A DNA stretch of 64,000 nt from Tetrapyrgos nigripes (Eukaryota > Basidiomycota > Agaricomycetes > Agaricales > Campanellaceae), in NCBI GenBank assembly GCA_013368315.1, contig JAACJM010000005.1, positions 806,001 to 870,000 of the forward strand, read 5' to 3'. The number at the start of each line of letters is the position of its first letter. Position 1 is the stretch's first letter. Positions 54,622 to 64,000 of the stretch are shown piece after piece. The position numbers and the translations under genes were made by a program. The notes beneath the pieces are model-generated. The model made no database searches. It was not told the origin of the DNA and worked only from the letters and a program-made list of their open reading frames with translations.

Positions 54622-55557
54622 ATGTCTTCCAGATCAAGCTTCATGTCAACTGTTCCAGAACTTACTGGACCAAACTATACCGTTTTCGCTAGCATGTCCA
54701 AATCTTGGCTCCAATCTCAGGGCATCGCCTATGTCCTCAAAACTCCTCGTCCAGGCCATATCGAAATCGTCAGCACTACGCCTCCTCCAGCTGCTCCTGC
54801 CGGTACCACAGCAGGTGCTACTACATCCGCTGCTGCTAGCGAAGCTGGTAGTGAAATTCAGGTTCCTCCTCCTAATACCCGCTTCATTGCTGCTGATGAT
54901 GGCAGCACTGCTGATTGGGATAGAGACAATGACAAGGCCATGGGAGTAATCAAACTCCATGTCACTCAAGCCATTGGTGCCAAACTTGAAGACATTGAAA
55001 CGGCTAAAGAGATGTGGAACACTCTCAAAACTCTCTATGGTAAGCCCGGAGCTGCTGAAATCTTTCAGAACTTCAAACGGGCTATGAACATTGAAAGTCC
55101 CGGCAGCGCTCATCCTGGTGCTGCCATTGATCTCATCAAAATGTATCTCACTCGCATCAATAACGCCGGTGAGAAAACTCAGATCCCCATGTATCTCCAA
55201 TACATGATTGTCATCAACAAACTTCCCGCAGATATCTATTCCTACAATATCTCTCAGGAAACCAAAGATGATGTTGATGCATTTGAGACAGGCTCCCTTG
55301 ACACCTTACGTACCACAGTAGTCAATGCCTGGGAAACTCGCGGCAGAAAGAAATCTCAATCAAAATCATGGCCATCAAACAAAAAGGCAGACCTCCTGTC
55401 TTCGAGGAATAACAGCAGCAGCAGTGCCGTAATGGCAGCAGCAGCGCTTGGAGAGGCAAAGGCCGCAGTTGTGGCAACTGGCGAGGCTGCGGAAAACACG
55501 CCGGTGAACAAACACGCCAGAAGCAACAAGCCCAGAGTATGGGTCCTATTAAATTAA
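54622..55557 (+). pseudogene. gag: copia gag
   Basis: MSSRSSFMS followed by LTGPNYTVFASMSKSWLQSQ is the typical copia gag start. The UBN2-type middle follows: DNDKAMGVIKLHVTQAIG, TAKEMWNTLKTLYGKPG, DLIKMYLTRINNAG and LQYMIVINKLPADIYSY. The frame runs to a TAA at 55557, but from about 55490 the continuation (MGPIKLRHSHVIHAATFF) is in another frame, so a frame change lies near 55490. No zinc knuckle was seen. Confidence 0.75.
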
Positions 55558-55639
55558 GACACTCACATGTCATACATGCAGCAACGTTCTTCAAGGATAC
55601 TCCGACCATCACAGTGACAGAGCCCTCTACCAAAGATGT

Positions 55640-57612
55640 GCGTAAACCCTTCTTTATTGATGGATTTTTCTGATCTGTCCAGAATGCCTTTAAAACCACT
55701 CGCAATAATGGGATTAAGCCAACTGGGGTACTCCACAGCAAGAGGAGGTGTGGAACAACTTCGGGTGGATGCAGGACAAGTGCGTAGGAATGGACAACAA
55801 CGCCATAATGGCTGAGGAGGACAACAGGCTATTGGACAGCCTCATTTCCAACGCGGGGAGCATGGACTCAGAGGAGTTCCAACAAGAAAAGGAGGAGTCC
55901 ACCAAGCGCCTCAGAATGTGGGAGGCTGGTCTTGTCGACATGGGGACTCCAACAAGGAGAACATCGACCCCAACCACAGAATGCTCCAAGAGCGTCTTCA
56001 AATGGTCACTGACAAGATGACCCAAAAGTGGTATGCAGGGGAGTTCGACAGGGAGTACAATGAGGACCTCGAAGAAATCGATGGGGACCTCAACCAAATG
56101 AGTGCCTCCAATTCATTGGGGTGGAGCCAGGCGCAGTCAGTAACCCCATTATTCGAGGAAATCTCCACGTCCCCCAGTGTTTCCAACTTGGATGCCGACT
56201 CAATGCCGACTCAATTCCGGGCCTCAAAACTCCATCCAGTTCTCTGGACGTGGATGTTATATCCCTTGGGTCTGACTCCGAGGAGGAGATTATCTCTGAG
56301 GGATGGAATGATGGCAGGTACTACAGGTACGCCACACCCTCTTTCTCTTCCATTGTGAATAGAGTATCTGACACATCCCATATAGTGCAGATGATGAGCC
56401 CAGTCACATGTGATTTATTATTAACACATGCTTGTAACATATTTATACATACCGCTCCTCTGGGTTCTTTGAACCCTTCTATTTATAATGTACCAAATAT
56501 ATTATGTCCCTGTGGGACTTATTATTCATCTTGTGTGAATTGCAAGGGAAATAATACCCTCATCAACCAGAAACATTATGACAATGCCTGGTTACTTGAC
56601 TCTGGAGCATCTGCACATTACACTTTTGACTTAACCAATTTTGTTGAGTCACACAAAATAGATCCAATCTCCATTCAAACTGCAAATGGAGTTACCAAAA
56701 CAAACACCACTGGTACTGTCAATACAACAAGGCTCTCGATACTTCAAAATTGCCCCTGTTTACTATGTCGCTGATCTAAACCAACGGTTACTGTCACTTG
56801 GAACATTCTTACAATCAAAAAGAGTAACAGTCCATGGATCAGACAAAATGATCAAGCTCATGAAGTATGACAAAGTGTCAGATGTAGATGGAAATGCAGC
56901 GCATTGACGCTGGTTGACATTTACCAAACAATCACCATAAGATACTATCTATTATCTTCCTCATAAGAAAACAAACATCACCTCCTTGGTAGACGTCATG
57001 ATTTACGAAATCAACTTTGACTTGGCACATCAACGCACAGGTCATCCTTCTCATGATGTTCTCAAACACCTTCAAACACATACTGACGGCTGGCCAGAAT
57101 TCAATATTCCTAAAGAAACGCCAATATGCCGCAGATGTCTCAAAGGAAAGACACCACAACGAATTTACCCACCATCAGAAAGACGGGCTACACGTCCCTT
57201 TGAATTAATCCATTCGGATCTTAAAGAATTCCCCACTGAATTGTACCATAAATTCAATTACATGATAATCTTCTTGGATGACTTTACATCTAATGCTTGG
57301 GCATTTCTATTAAATAACAAGAAAACACCCATTCATGTAACTCGCCAATGGCTCACCATGGTTGAAAATCAATACAAAACGAAAGTCGAACAATGGATGT
57401 CCAATGCAGGGGGAGAATATACCAAAGGTGCCTTCATCGAAATGTTGAAAGACAAAGGCATCAAAATCCTTCAAAGCACACCATACACCCCCCAACAAAA
57501 TCGTCGTGCTGAGCATCTCATGCGCACTATAATGGATAAGGCTGAGGCGATGCGCAAACATGCGTGTCTTCCTGATAGCTGGTGGGAATTTTGTGTTATA
57601 CATGCACTCTGA
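55640..57612 (+). pseudogene. pol: copia protease and integrase region
   Basis: The protease active site is WLLDSGASAHYTFD at about 56590. The pre-integrase zinc finger is HQRTGHPSHDVLKHL, then ICRRCLKGK (His-x4-His ... Cys-x2-Cys) at about 57030-57150. The integrase core has IHSDLKEF, MIIFLDDFTSNAWAF, then MSNAGGEYTKG where active enzymes have Ser-Asp-x-Gly-Gly-Glu, and finally NRRAEHLMRTIMDKAEAM. The middle catalytic Asp is replaced by Asn. Stops TGA at 56905-56907 and 57610-57612 and frame changes near 56700 interrupt it. Confidence 0.8.
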
Positions 57613-57639
57613 TGCAGCGACATAACTGGATAACGCCAT

Positions 57640-58266
57640 ATGAAGTTCTTGAAAAACAATACTTTGTTTCCTCAATGTGATAAAAGCACAACAAACTCTA
57701 AACGACTACCTATCACATCAAAAGACGTACCAAACAATCCTAACAAGGATATTCTACAAATGTGCAGCGAAGATGAAGACGAACATTTCTACATACCAAC
57801 CAACGCACCTTCCAAAACGAGACCTGATGTTCGGCATGACAATGCTGACAGACAGAGTCCACAGAGATCGCCTCCGGAAATGCTGCCCCTGAGATCTGAA
57901 TTGGAACCTGGAACACCACCTCAGCTTCCACAGACATCTCCGAGGCTACCAAGGCAATCACTGAATCCACCTCCTGCACCTAGACAAACTCAACGTGACA
58001 GGAGAGCACCAAAAACATTTGTACCAGACTCTAATCAAGCCTGGAGACAGGGGAGCGCTCGGGCCCCTGGCATGCATGCATGCAATGCAGACAAACAGGT
58101 CACAATTGATAAACGCGACACTGATAGAGCCACAAGAGAACATGAGGCATGGCGACAGCTAAACCAGCCACACGGGACTGCAGCTGCAGAACCACAGGAT
58201 CCTGGTCCTAGTTCCACAGGACAAAGTGACTCAGGAGACGCTGATGAAGGTCTCAGGCCACAATAA
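57640..58266 (+). pseudogene. copia integrase-RT linker
   Basis: A Pro/Gln/Asp-rich low-complexity frame (RSELEPGTPPQLPQTSPRLP) precedes the reverse transcriptase, as in other copia polyproteins. The integrase C-terminus before it is mostly missing. Confidence 0.5.
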
Positions 58267-58374
58267 TCCACATCAAACGATGAGAATTCTGCATCTAATA
58301 CGGATGGAAATAACAATCTTTATGGAGATCAGGCACAACTATGCCGGGAAGGGGGAGTACATTTAATAAATCTC

Positions 58375-59833
58375 TTGCTTAATAATGCAATTGGCTCCAA
58401 ATCTCGCCACGAATGGACACTCCGAGAAATATCACTCCTACCAGATAGAGAGCAAGAGGAATGGAAAATCACTTGCCGTGAAGAACTAGAGGTACTTCGC
58501 AGGCATGGAACTTTCCAACTTGTAGATCATCCTGAGAATAGGAAAGTCATAAAAAAACTGATGGGTCTTTGACATCAAAACTGATGGTCGCAAGAAGGTG
58601 AGACTCGTCGCTAAAGGTTTCTCCTAGATTGAAGGCCTAGACTTCAATCAAGTCTTCTCTCCAGTTGTTTGCTTCAAAACGGTGCACCTTATCTTCGCAT
58701 TGGCAGCCCTCAATAATTGGCACATCTTAGGTGTCAATGTCTGTAGTGCCTATCTTTATGGCATACTTGAAGAAGAGATCTATATGGAACAACTGGAAGG
58801 TTTTATAGAACCTGGAAAAGAGCGCAAAGTCATTTGGCTACTTCACGCTCTATATGGACTTAAGCAAGCTGGACTTGCTTGGTAGAAAGGTCTCGATAAG
58901 TTCATGGCAGAACTTGGTTTCAAATGAATCAACTCTGATGCCGGAATCTTTGTATATAACAAAAACAAATGCATTGTCATTGTCATTGTCATTGTTTACA
59001 TTGATGATGCTCTATTCTGTGGAGCAGACAAACAATTAGTCCTCTAACTAAAGGCAAAATTTATGAAGAAATGGGAATGCAGGGATCTTGGCGATGCCAA
59101 AGAGTTTCTTAGGATGAACATCATCAGGAAAGGCAGCAAAATCTATCTAGATCAATGTGGTATGCAAAACACGAAAGCTGCAGGATACTATCCTATAAAA
59201 AACAAATCCCAAGTTAATCCAGTTCTTCAGCAGAAATACCAAACTGTCATTGGCTCTCTTCTTTATATCATGTTAGGAACTTGTCCTGACATAGCCTTTG
59301 CAGTTACCAAAATGGCACAGCACTCTGCAAACCCTTCAGATGATCATCTAAACAAAGCTCTTTGGATTTGCTGTTATCTTCTAGGTACTCGACACTATGC
59401 ATTAGTGTACGACAGATCCAAGAAAAAGATTACTGAATCAGATCCATTAGGAACTGGTCTTGCTGCATACACAGACTCAGATTGGGCATCAGATCCAAAT
59501 GATCATCGATTACATACTGGCTTCTTCCTAACATTAGCCCATGGTACTTTTTCCTGGGCCTCTAGAGCTCAAACCACAACTGCAATAAGCTCTACTTAAG
59601 CTGAGTATATGGCACTTAGTGATTGTAGTCGCCAAGTCATCTGGATAAAAGCTCTTTTACAAGAACTTAATATAGAGATGAAAGCAATCGATATTTATGG
59701 GGATAATCAAGGATCTATCTTTATCGCATCCAATCCAGTTACAGAAAGATGTTCGAAGTTTACAAAGAACCTTGGCAAACAAAAATTCGAGAAGTTTAGA
59801 TCACAACTAGGACTTCAATTCTATATGAGTTGA
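58375..59833 (+). pseudogene. pol: copia reverse transcriptase and RNase H
   Basis: The pieces align one-to-one with the better-preserved copy at 62088-64000. RT segments are EEWKITCREELEVLRRHGTF, RLVAKGFS, FNQVFSPVV and SAYLYGILEEEIYMEQLEGF, with VYIDDALFCGAD as the catalytic box (YVDD in the other copy). RNase H segments are YTDSDWASDPND and AEYMALSDCSRQVIW. Stops where the other copy has sense codons: TAG for Gln near 58627, TAG for Trp near 58883, TGA near 58925, TAA for Arg near 59046, TAA for Glu near 59597. About 11 codons are deleted near 59165, and the usual end of RNase H after NPVTERC is truncated and rearranged. Confidence 0.85.
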
Positions 59834-60227
59834 ACCTTGGTACAATGTATCAATATGTCTTTATAATGAAGATGAACCTCGGCTGCTTATAGCGCCTTTA
59901 TGCTTACGCGCACTAATGTGCAACTTAGCAAGAGGGAGTGTTGAATTGGTGAATTAGTAAGCAGCCATCAACATTAGATTAGATATAGATTAGATAGTAA
60001 TCTAGTTAGTTATGCTTACTATACATCAGAAGTTCTTAGATAAGTAGTCACATGTACTATCTAGAACAGTATAAAAGGGCTCGTAGATTGCCCTACAAAA
60101 ACAAGGATTTCCCTTACTACTCATCACTCATAACCTGTAACAAACCACTCTAACAAGCACTTTTACATCCCCAGGTAAGTATGCAGTTGCCGCTACATAT
60201 ATAGAACATAGCCTGCTCAACAGTAAC

Positions 60228-60872
60228 AATGTATATTGTCAGTAAAAAACGATGCCCTTACAGACACTCAACTTACCTTGAAGAAAGAGTGAAGGTGAGG
60301 GCGTAAAAGACGATCTAGAAGGAGTATTGTCAGTAAAACACGTCACCCTCACAACTGCCTAGCTACCGTAAAGATAAAACGGATAAAACCTAGAGGAAAA
60401 GCGAAGAAAAAGCCTGGGAGGATACACATCAGTCAGAAAAGTGTCTTTAGATCTCGTAAATGCGTACCAAAGGGCTGGGAAACAAGTGGAAGATGAAGGT
60501 AAGAAAGAAGAAAGAGAATAAGTAGGGAAGCAGCCGTGACATACGCTAACACGTTGTCACATGTCCTCTAGTCATAATAGAGCCAAACAAACCCTATATC
60601 AGTCCTGTATTGAGCCTCTACGTCTAGGAATATGTCCTGCACCTATATACACTGTCCTGTACTCTGTCTCCTACACATGTCTCGTACTCTGTCTCGTACT
60701 TTGTCTCGTACTTTGTCTCGTACTCCTGAGTTCCCATGTGTTCTCGCCTCCTTGACGTCGCTCTAGTCGTCAACCATCATCATCCTCGCACTGTTGAAGC
60801 TCAACGAAAAATGTACCAATGAAATAACGGCCTCGTTATTGCCACATGAAGTGGTGGCCTACAAAGCCTTCA
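60228..60872. other. Remnant short repeats between the copia element and the 7-TM gene
   Basis: A unit with ATTGTCAGTAAAA, about 90 bp long, recurs at 60235 and 60327. A related copy lies left of the copia element (near 53920), so copia inserted into a degenerate tandem repeat. A 13-bp repeat TGTCTCGTACTTT lies at 60679-60725. The part 60831-60880 (GGCCTCGTTATTGCCACATG) is an end of the MITE-like family and abuts the gene remnant. Confidence 0.45.
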
Positions 60873-61603
60873 TTACTGGTTTGCGACCCTGGGCTCGCTG
60901 AGGAGTCTTCCACTGTAAATTTCTTGAAGAACGTTTTGTGAGAACTCCTGTAAAATGATACGACGCCTGAGTCAAAGTTTTGACATATAACAGTGAATTG
61001 GACTCACCATGCAGTCCACCCAACGAGAAATGTGGCAACAAGATTGGTGAAGAGTAACGGGATAATCGTTAGCAAAATCTGCACAGCGCCGCCATTGTCT
61101 CCGAGTTGCTTTTTCACTCGAGCAATACCGATGCCTGCGTCAGTGATTGTACAGACTAAATGAGAGTAGCGAGTGGGTTGATGATGAGAAGTCTTTTTCT
61201 TCAAGATTCGAAAAAAACTTACCAAATGAAACGAATAAGCAAAAGCTCAGAATAACCCTCAGTACCAAATTTCTTGCACATAATACCCATGCTCTCCATA
61301 CTACGACTATGCTATCACTGATGATGAACTGTTTGGGAAGTGTTTAGAAATTTGGCCAGAGTTGTAATTTGAGCGCTATACTCGAGTACTCACATGGAAA
61401 CGAGTAAAAAGTACTGTAGCAACATTCATATCTTGAAGAGTTGGAATCAGGTAGGTCGGACTTGGTGGATTATATCCCAGGATCGACAAGTCGTTCAGAA
61501 TGAGTTCCACGTTGAGCACCCAATGCGGTCAAAGTGAAGAGCATGAGAATAGTAATCGTCAGGAGAGTCATTTGAGCTTTGGATAGAGCTGTAGTCTTCT
61601 TCC
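60873..61603 (-). pseudogene. Remnant of a basidiomycete 7-TM protein gene, cut at both ends by repeats
   Basis: Minus-strand exons 61520-61603, 61394-61431, 61223-61328, 61008-61155 and 60873-60966 keep phase. Segments are SKAQMTLLTITILMLFTLTA, DMNVATVLFTRFH and FIISDSIVVWRAWVLCARN, the signature of a large family of basidiomycete seven-helix proteins of unknown function. LLTIIPLLFTNLVATFLVG and WTAWRR (helix 5 and loop) follow. The N-terminal helices are missing because a copia LTR ends at 61604. The C-terminal helices are missing because a MITE-like repeat starts at about 60880. What remains has no stop, so disruption may be recent. Confidence 0.65.
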
Positions 61604-61971
61604 TGTTAAGCAGGCATGGTACGGTCCTGTACACTACTAAACGCAGTGGCAACTACGCTACTTACCTGGGGATAAGAGATAGCTTGTTAGGCTTGTTAGA
61701 GGCTTGTAGAGCAATGTGAGTTAAGTATAAAACTTGTTATTTGGAGGACTATCTACGAGTCCTTATATACCTTTGAGGAGGTACAAATACATGTAAACTA
61801 ATACTAGAGTAACAATAAGATTCTATTGTACTTGATAGCACAATGCTGGTTTCGTACACTATTGTTGTACTACACTTATTATCTATATAATCTTATTGTT
61901 CTATTTATAACTACTACTATTGTTCTACATAGATGACGTTGATGGCTGCAACTGAATGCGCCAATTCAACA
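61604..61971 (-). mobile_element. 3' LTR of the second copia element
   Basis: On the minus strand it starts TGTTGAATTGGCGCATTC and ends GCCTGCTTAACA, the same ends as the LTRs at 54014 and 59939. It is preceded by the polypurine tract GCAAGGGGGAG (61972-61982). It is 368 bp, longer than the other family and clearly diverged in the middle. The insertion site is CTTCC at 61599-61603; the other LTR lies beyond the window. Confidence 0.88.
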
Positions 61972-62087
61972 CTCCCCCTTGCTAAGCAGCACGGTAGTGT
62001 GCGTAAGCATAGGTAGGCGCTGTAAGCAGCCATGGAAGGAAGGGATCTAGTGCCTCGACGTTTTCGATGCGATTTATAGGACTTTCT

Positions 62088-64000
62088 TCAATTATAAAAC
62101 TGAAGTCCTAATTGTTTCCTGAACTTCTCAAACTTTACTCGATCTAGAGCTTTAGTGAGTAGATCTGCAGGGTTATTGCTTCCCTCAATGAAGAATAACT
62201 TGACTGTCTCGTCGATGACTTTTTCTCGAACAAAATGATATCGAATATCAATGTGTTTGGTTCGCTTATCGGTGACAGGGTTTGATGCAATAAAAATTGA
62301 TCCCTGATTGTCACCTTAAATTGGAATAGCGTGGAGAGGATATTCGATTTCATTGAGAAGAGTCTTGAACCAGCAGACTTGTCGACTGCAGTCACTAAGT
62401 GCCATGTATTCAGCTTCAGTCGAAGATAGAGCAACTGTCTTTTGTTGTCTAGACGTCCAGCTAAATGGTGCTTGGGCTAATTGTAGAAAGAAGCCAGTTT
62501 GAGATTTGCGAGTTCCAGGATCTGATCCCCAATCGGAGTCTGTGTAGGCTGATAAGCCTTCTCCCCCTCGACCGTTGTACACAAGAGCATATTTTCTAGT
62601 GCCAACCAGGTAACGGCAAATGTCTTTCGCCTTATTGTAGTGTTCTTGTGAGGGGTTTGCAGCAAATTGCGCAAGTTTTGTGACAGCAAAGGAAATATCA
62701 GGACGTGTTCCTAACATTAAGTAGAGTAAGGATCCGATTATCTCCTGATAACTTTGACGAAGAGTATAATTGACAGGAGCGTTTTCAGGAAGAGGAAGAG
62801 GGTGATAATTGGCGGGTAATGGGGTAGCAGAAGTTTTCGCGTTTTGCATTCCATATGTCTCTAGGATTTTATCCAGATAAGCGCACTGGTCTAAAGAGAC
62901 CTTGCTGCCTTTCCTGGTAATTCTCATCCTAAGGAATTCTTTGGCATCGCCTAGATCCCTACATTCCCATCTCTTCATAAAGTTTCCTTTGAGTCGTAAG
63001 ACTAAGGTTTTGTTAGCTCCACAGAATAGAGCGTCATCCACATAGACTACGGCAATAACAATAGAATTTTCAATAAGATTATTGTTGACATCATAGCGTT
63101 TGTGAATGAAGATTCCGGCGTCGGAAATGATTTGTTTAAAACCAAGTTCCGCCATGGACTTATCAAGAACTTTCCACCACGCAAGTCCTGCTTGTTTGAG
63201 TCTGTAAAGAGCACGGAGAAGCCGGACGACTTTATGCTCTTGTCCTTTTACTTTAAAGGCTTCCGGTTGTTCCATATAGATTTCTTCATCGAGTAAGCCA
63301 TATAAGTAGGCTGATCGGACATCGACACTGGACACGTGCCAACCCTTAAGTGCAGCTAAAGTGAAGATTAAGCACACAGTCTCGAATCGAACAACAGGCG
63401 AATACACTTGATCAAAGTCTATGCCTTTGATCTGTGAAAAACCTTTTGCAACGAGTCTTGCCTTTTTACAACCATCAGACTTGATGTCGAAGACCCATTG
63501 GTTTTTGATAACTTTCCTATCTGTAGGTCTTTCAACCAATTCATAGGTGTCACGCTTGCGAAGAGCCTCTAGTTCTTCGCGGCAGGCGACTTTCCATTCC
63601 TCTTGCTCAGCTATAGGTAAGTGAGCAATATCTTTGAATGTCCATTCGCGAATATTACGAACATTCGGTTGATTCCCATCATTCTTCGAAGTAACTTTCT
63701 GAATAAGCAAGTGGGAATCAATTTCTCCAGGAGCAATTGCCTGCATAAGCAAGAAATTTATAGATACTCCCCCTTCCCAGCATGGTTCTGCCATTTCTTC
63801 TGATTCAGGGCGTGCAGAGTCATCACTCTCGGCTTGCTGCTCCCCCTGGGGTGCGCTTCCAGATGCAGAACTAGGTCTGGGAACCTGTTGCTCTGCAGCT
63901 TGTTGACGTCGGTTTTCTCTCTGAGCGTCTCTCTCTGCTTTAGCTTTTGCTTCCGCTCTTTTATCAGCTGCAATTTGAGGTTCAAGATCGCGTGTAACTT
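62088..64000 (-). CDS. pol: copia pol (RT and RNase H), partial at window edge, one nonsense codon
   Basis: The minus frame is open from the window edge to 62316, where TAA replaces the Tyr expected before GDNQGSIFIASNPVT. It then continues in the same frame to a TGA at 62088. Segments: a polar linker (AERDAQRENRRQQAAEQQ), EEWKVACREELEALRKRDTY, RLVAKGFSQIKGIDFDQVYS and SAYLYGLLDEEIYMEQPEAF. The catalytic box is VVYVDDALFCGAN. LRMRITRKGSKVSLDQ and IGSLLYLMLGTRPDISFAV follow. RNase H shows YTDSDWGSDPGTRKSQTGFF, SSTEAEYMALSDCSRQVCWF and KHIDIRYHFVREKVIDETVK. RT copies element RNA and RNase H degrades it. It is far better preserved than the copy at 58375, so it is a young insertion. The single TAA would remove the last 75 codons of RNase H. 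Confidence 0.9.

Larger units (their letters stand above)
54014..60222 (+). mobile_element. Ty1/copia element with both LTRs, coding region decayed
   Basis: LTRs of 284 bp (54014-54297 and 59939-60222), each TGTTGAATTGG ... GCTCAACA, are flanked by the 5-bp duplication GTAAC (54009-54013 and 60223-60227). By hand count the LTRs differ at about 16 positions. The polypurine tract AGAGGGAG precedes the 3' LTR. LTRs contain the TATA-like GTATAAAAGGG. Domain order is gag, protease, integrase, RT, RNase H, which defines copia. The coding region carries many stops and frame changes. Confidence 0.95.

Noticed and set aside
61680..61760. Apparent first exon of the 7-TM gene (LYLTHIALQ) with a CAG/GTAAGT junction
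   Set aside because: The sequence belongs to the copia LTR, which has the same CCCCAGGTAAGTA in the copies at 54245 and 60170.
1..64000. tRNA, rRNA and other structured RNA genes
   Set aside because: No convincing tRNA box pairs or rRNA segments were noticed by eye; a covariance-model scan would be needed to exclude them.

Overview
The window looks like a transposon-packed stretch of an Agaricomycete (mushroom-forming basidiomycete) genome. The evidence is the gene structure (many exons separated by 45-70 nt introns with GTRAGT donors), several copies of a basidiomycete-restricted membrane protein family (DUF6534-like), a DUF6698-like gene, a tandem cyanovirin-N (CVNH) gene, an F-box gene, and agaric-type mobile elements (gypsy with chromodomain, copia, DIRS-type tyrosine-recombinase element, LINE, Mutator-like, hAT and CACTG elements). 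No bacterial operons, rRNA or tRNA genes were recognised.

Layout. 1-7.1 kb is host sequence: the 3' end of a DUF6534-like gene at the left edge, a CVNH gene (2850-4430, +) and a second DUF6534-like gene (4743-7065, -). 7.1-14.5 kb holds a hAT-type MITE, GC-rich minisatellites, and a decayed gypsy gag whose LTR sits inside a hAT transposase remnant. 15.1-16.9 kb is a complete ten-exon DUF6534-like gene. 17.7-24 kb is mobile: a hAT element with 8-bp target duplications, a USP-like ORF, an AAGCTAC-rich TIR element full of minisatellites, a LINE remnant and a Tc1-like MITE. 24.8-27.1 kb is a damaged DUF6698-like gene. 27.3-32.3 kb has three minisatellites and a hAT inside a hAT. 32.8-34.5 kb is a complete 14-exon DUF6534-like gene with one GC-AG intron. 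35.2-36.3 kb is a near-perfect 170-bp-arm palindrome plus a divergent AGCC-phased array. 36.9-40.4 kb holds a Mutator-like transposase remnant and an F-box gene broken by one TGA. 41.8-46.2 kb is the 3' end of a gypsy element followed by a DIRS-type gag and tyrosine recombinase without reverse transcriptase. 46.4-52 kb is a three-level nest of TIR elements. 54.0-60.2 kb is a copia element with both LTRs and a GTAAC target duplication. 60.9-61.6 kb is a scrap of a 7-TM receptor-like gene, cut by a second, much younger copia element (61.6 kb to the right edge).

How it fits together. Probably live host genes are the CVNH lectin-like gene and the DUF6534-like genes at 15.1-16.9 and 32.8-34.5 kb (every intron phase closes), and perhaps 4.7-7.1 kb. 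Almost everything else is mobile DNA at different ages. Nonsense codons in the dead genes are nearly all TGA, and several replace an arginine expected by the family, which points to CpG deamination (CGA to TGA). The nested TIR elements can be ordered by target-site duplications that read directly from the sequence.
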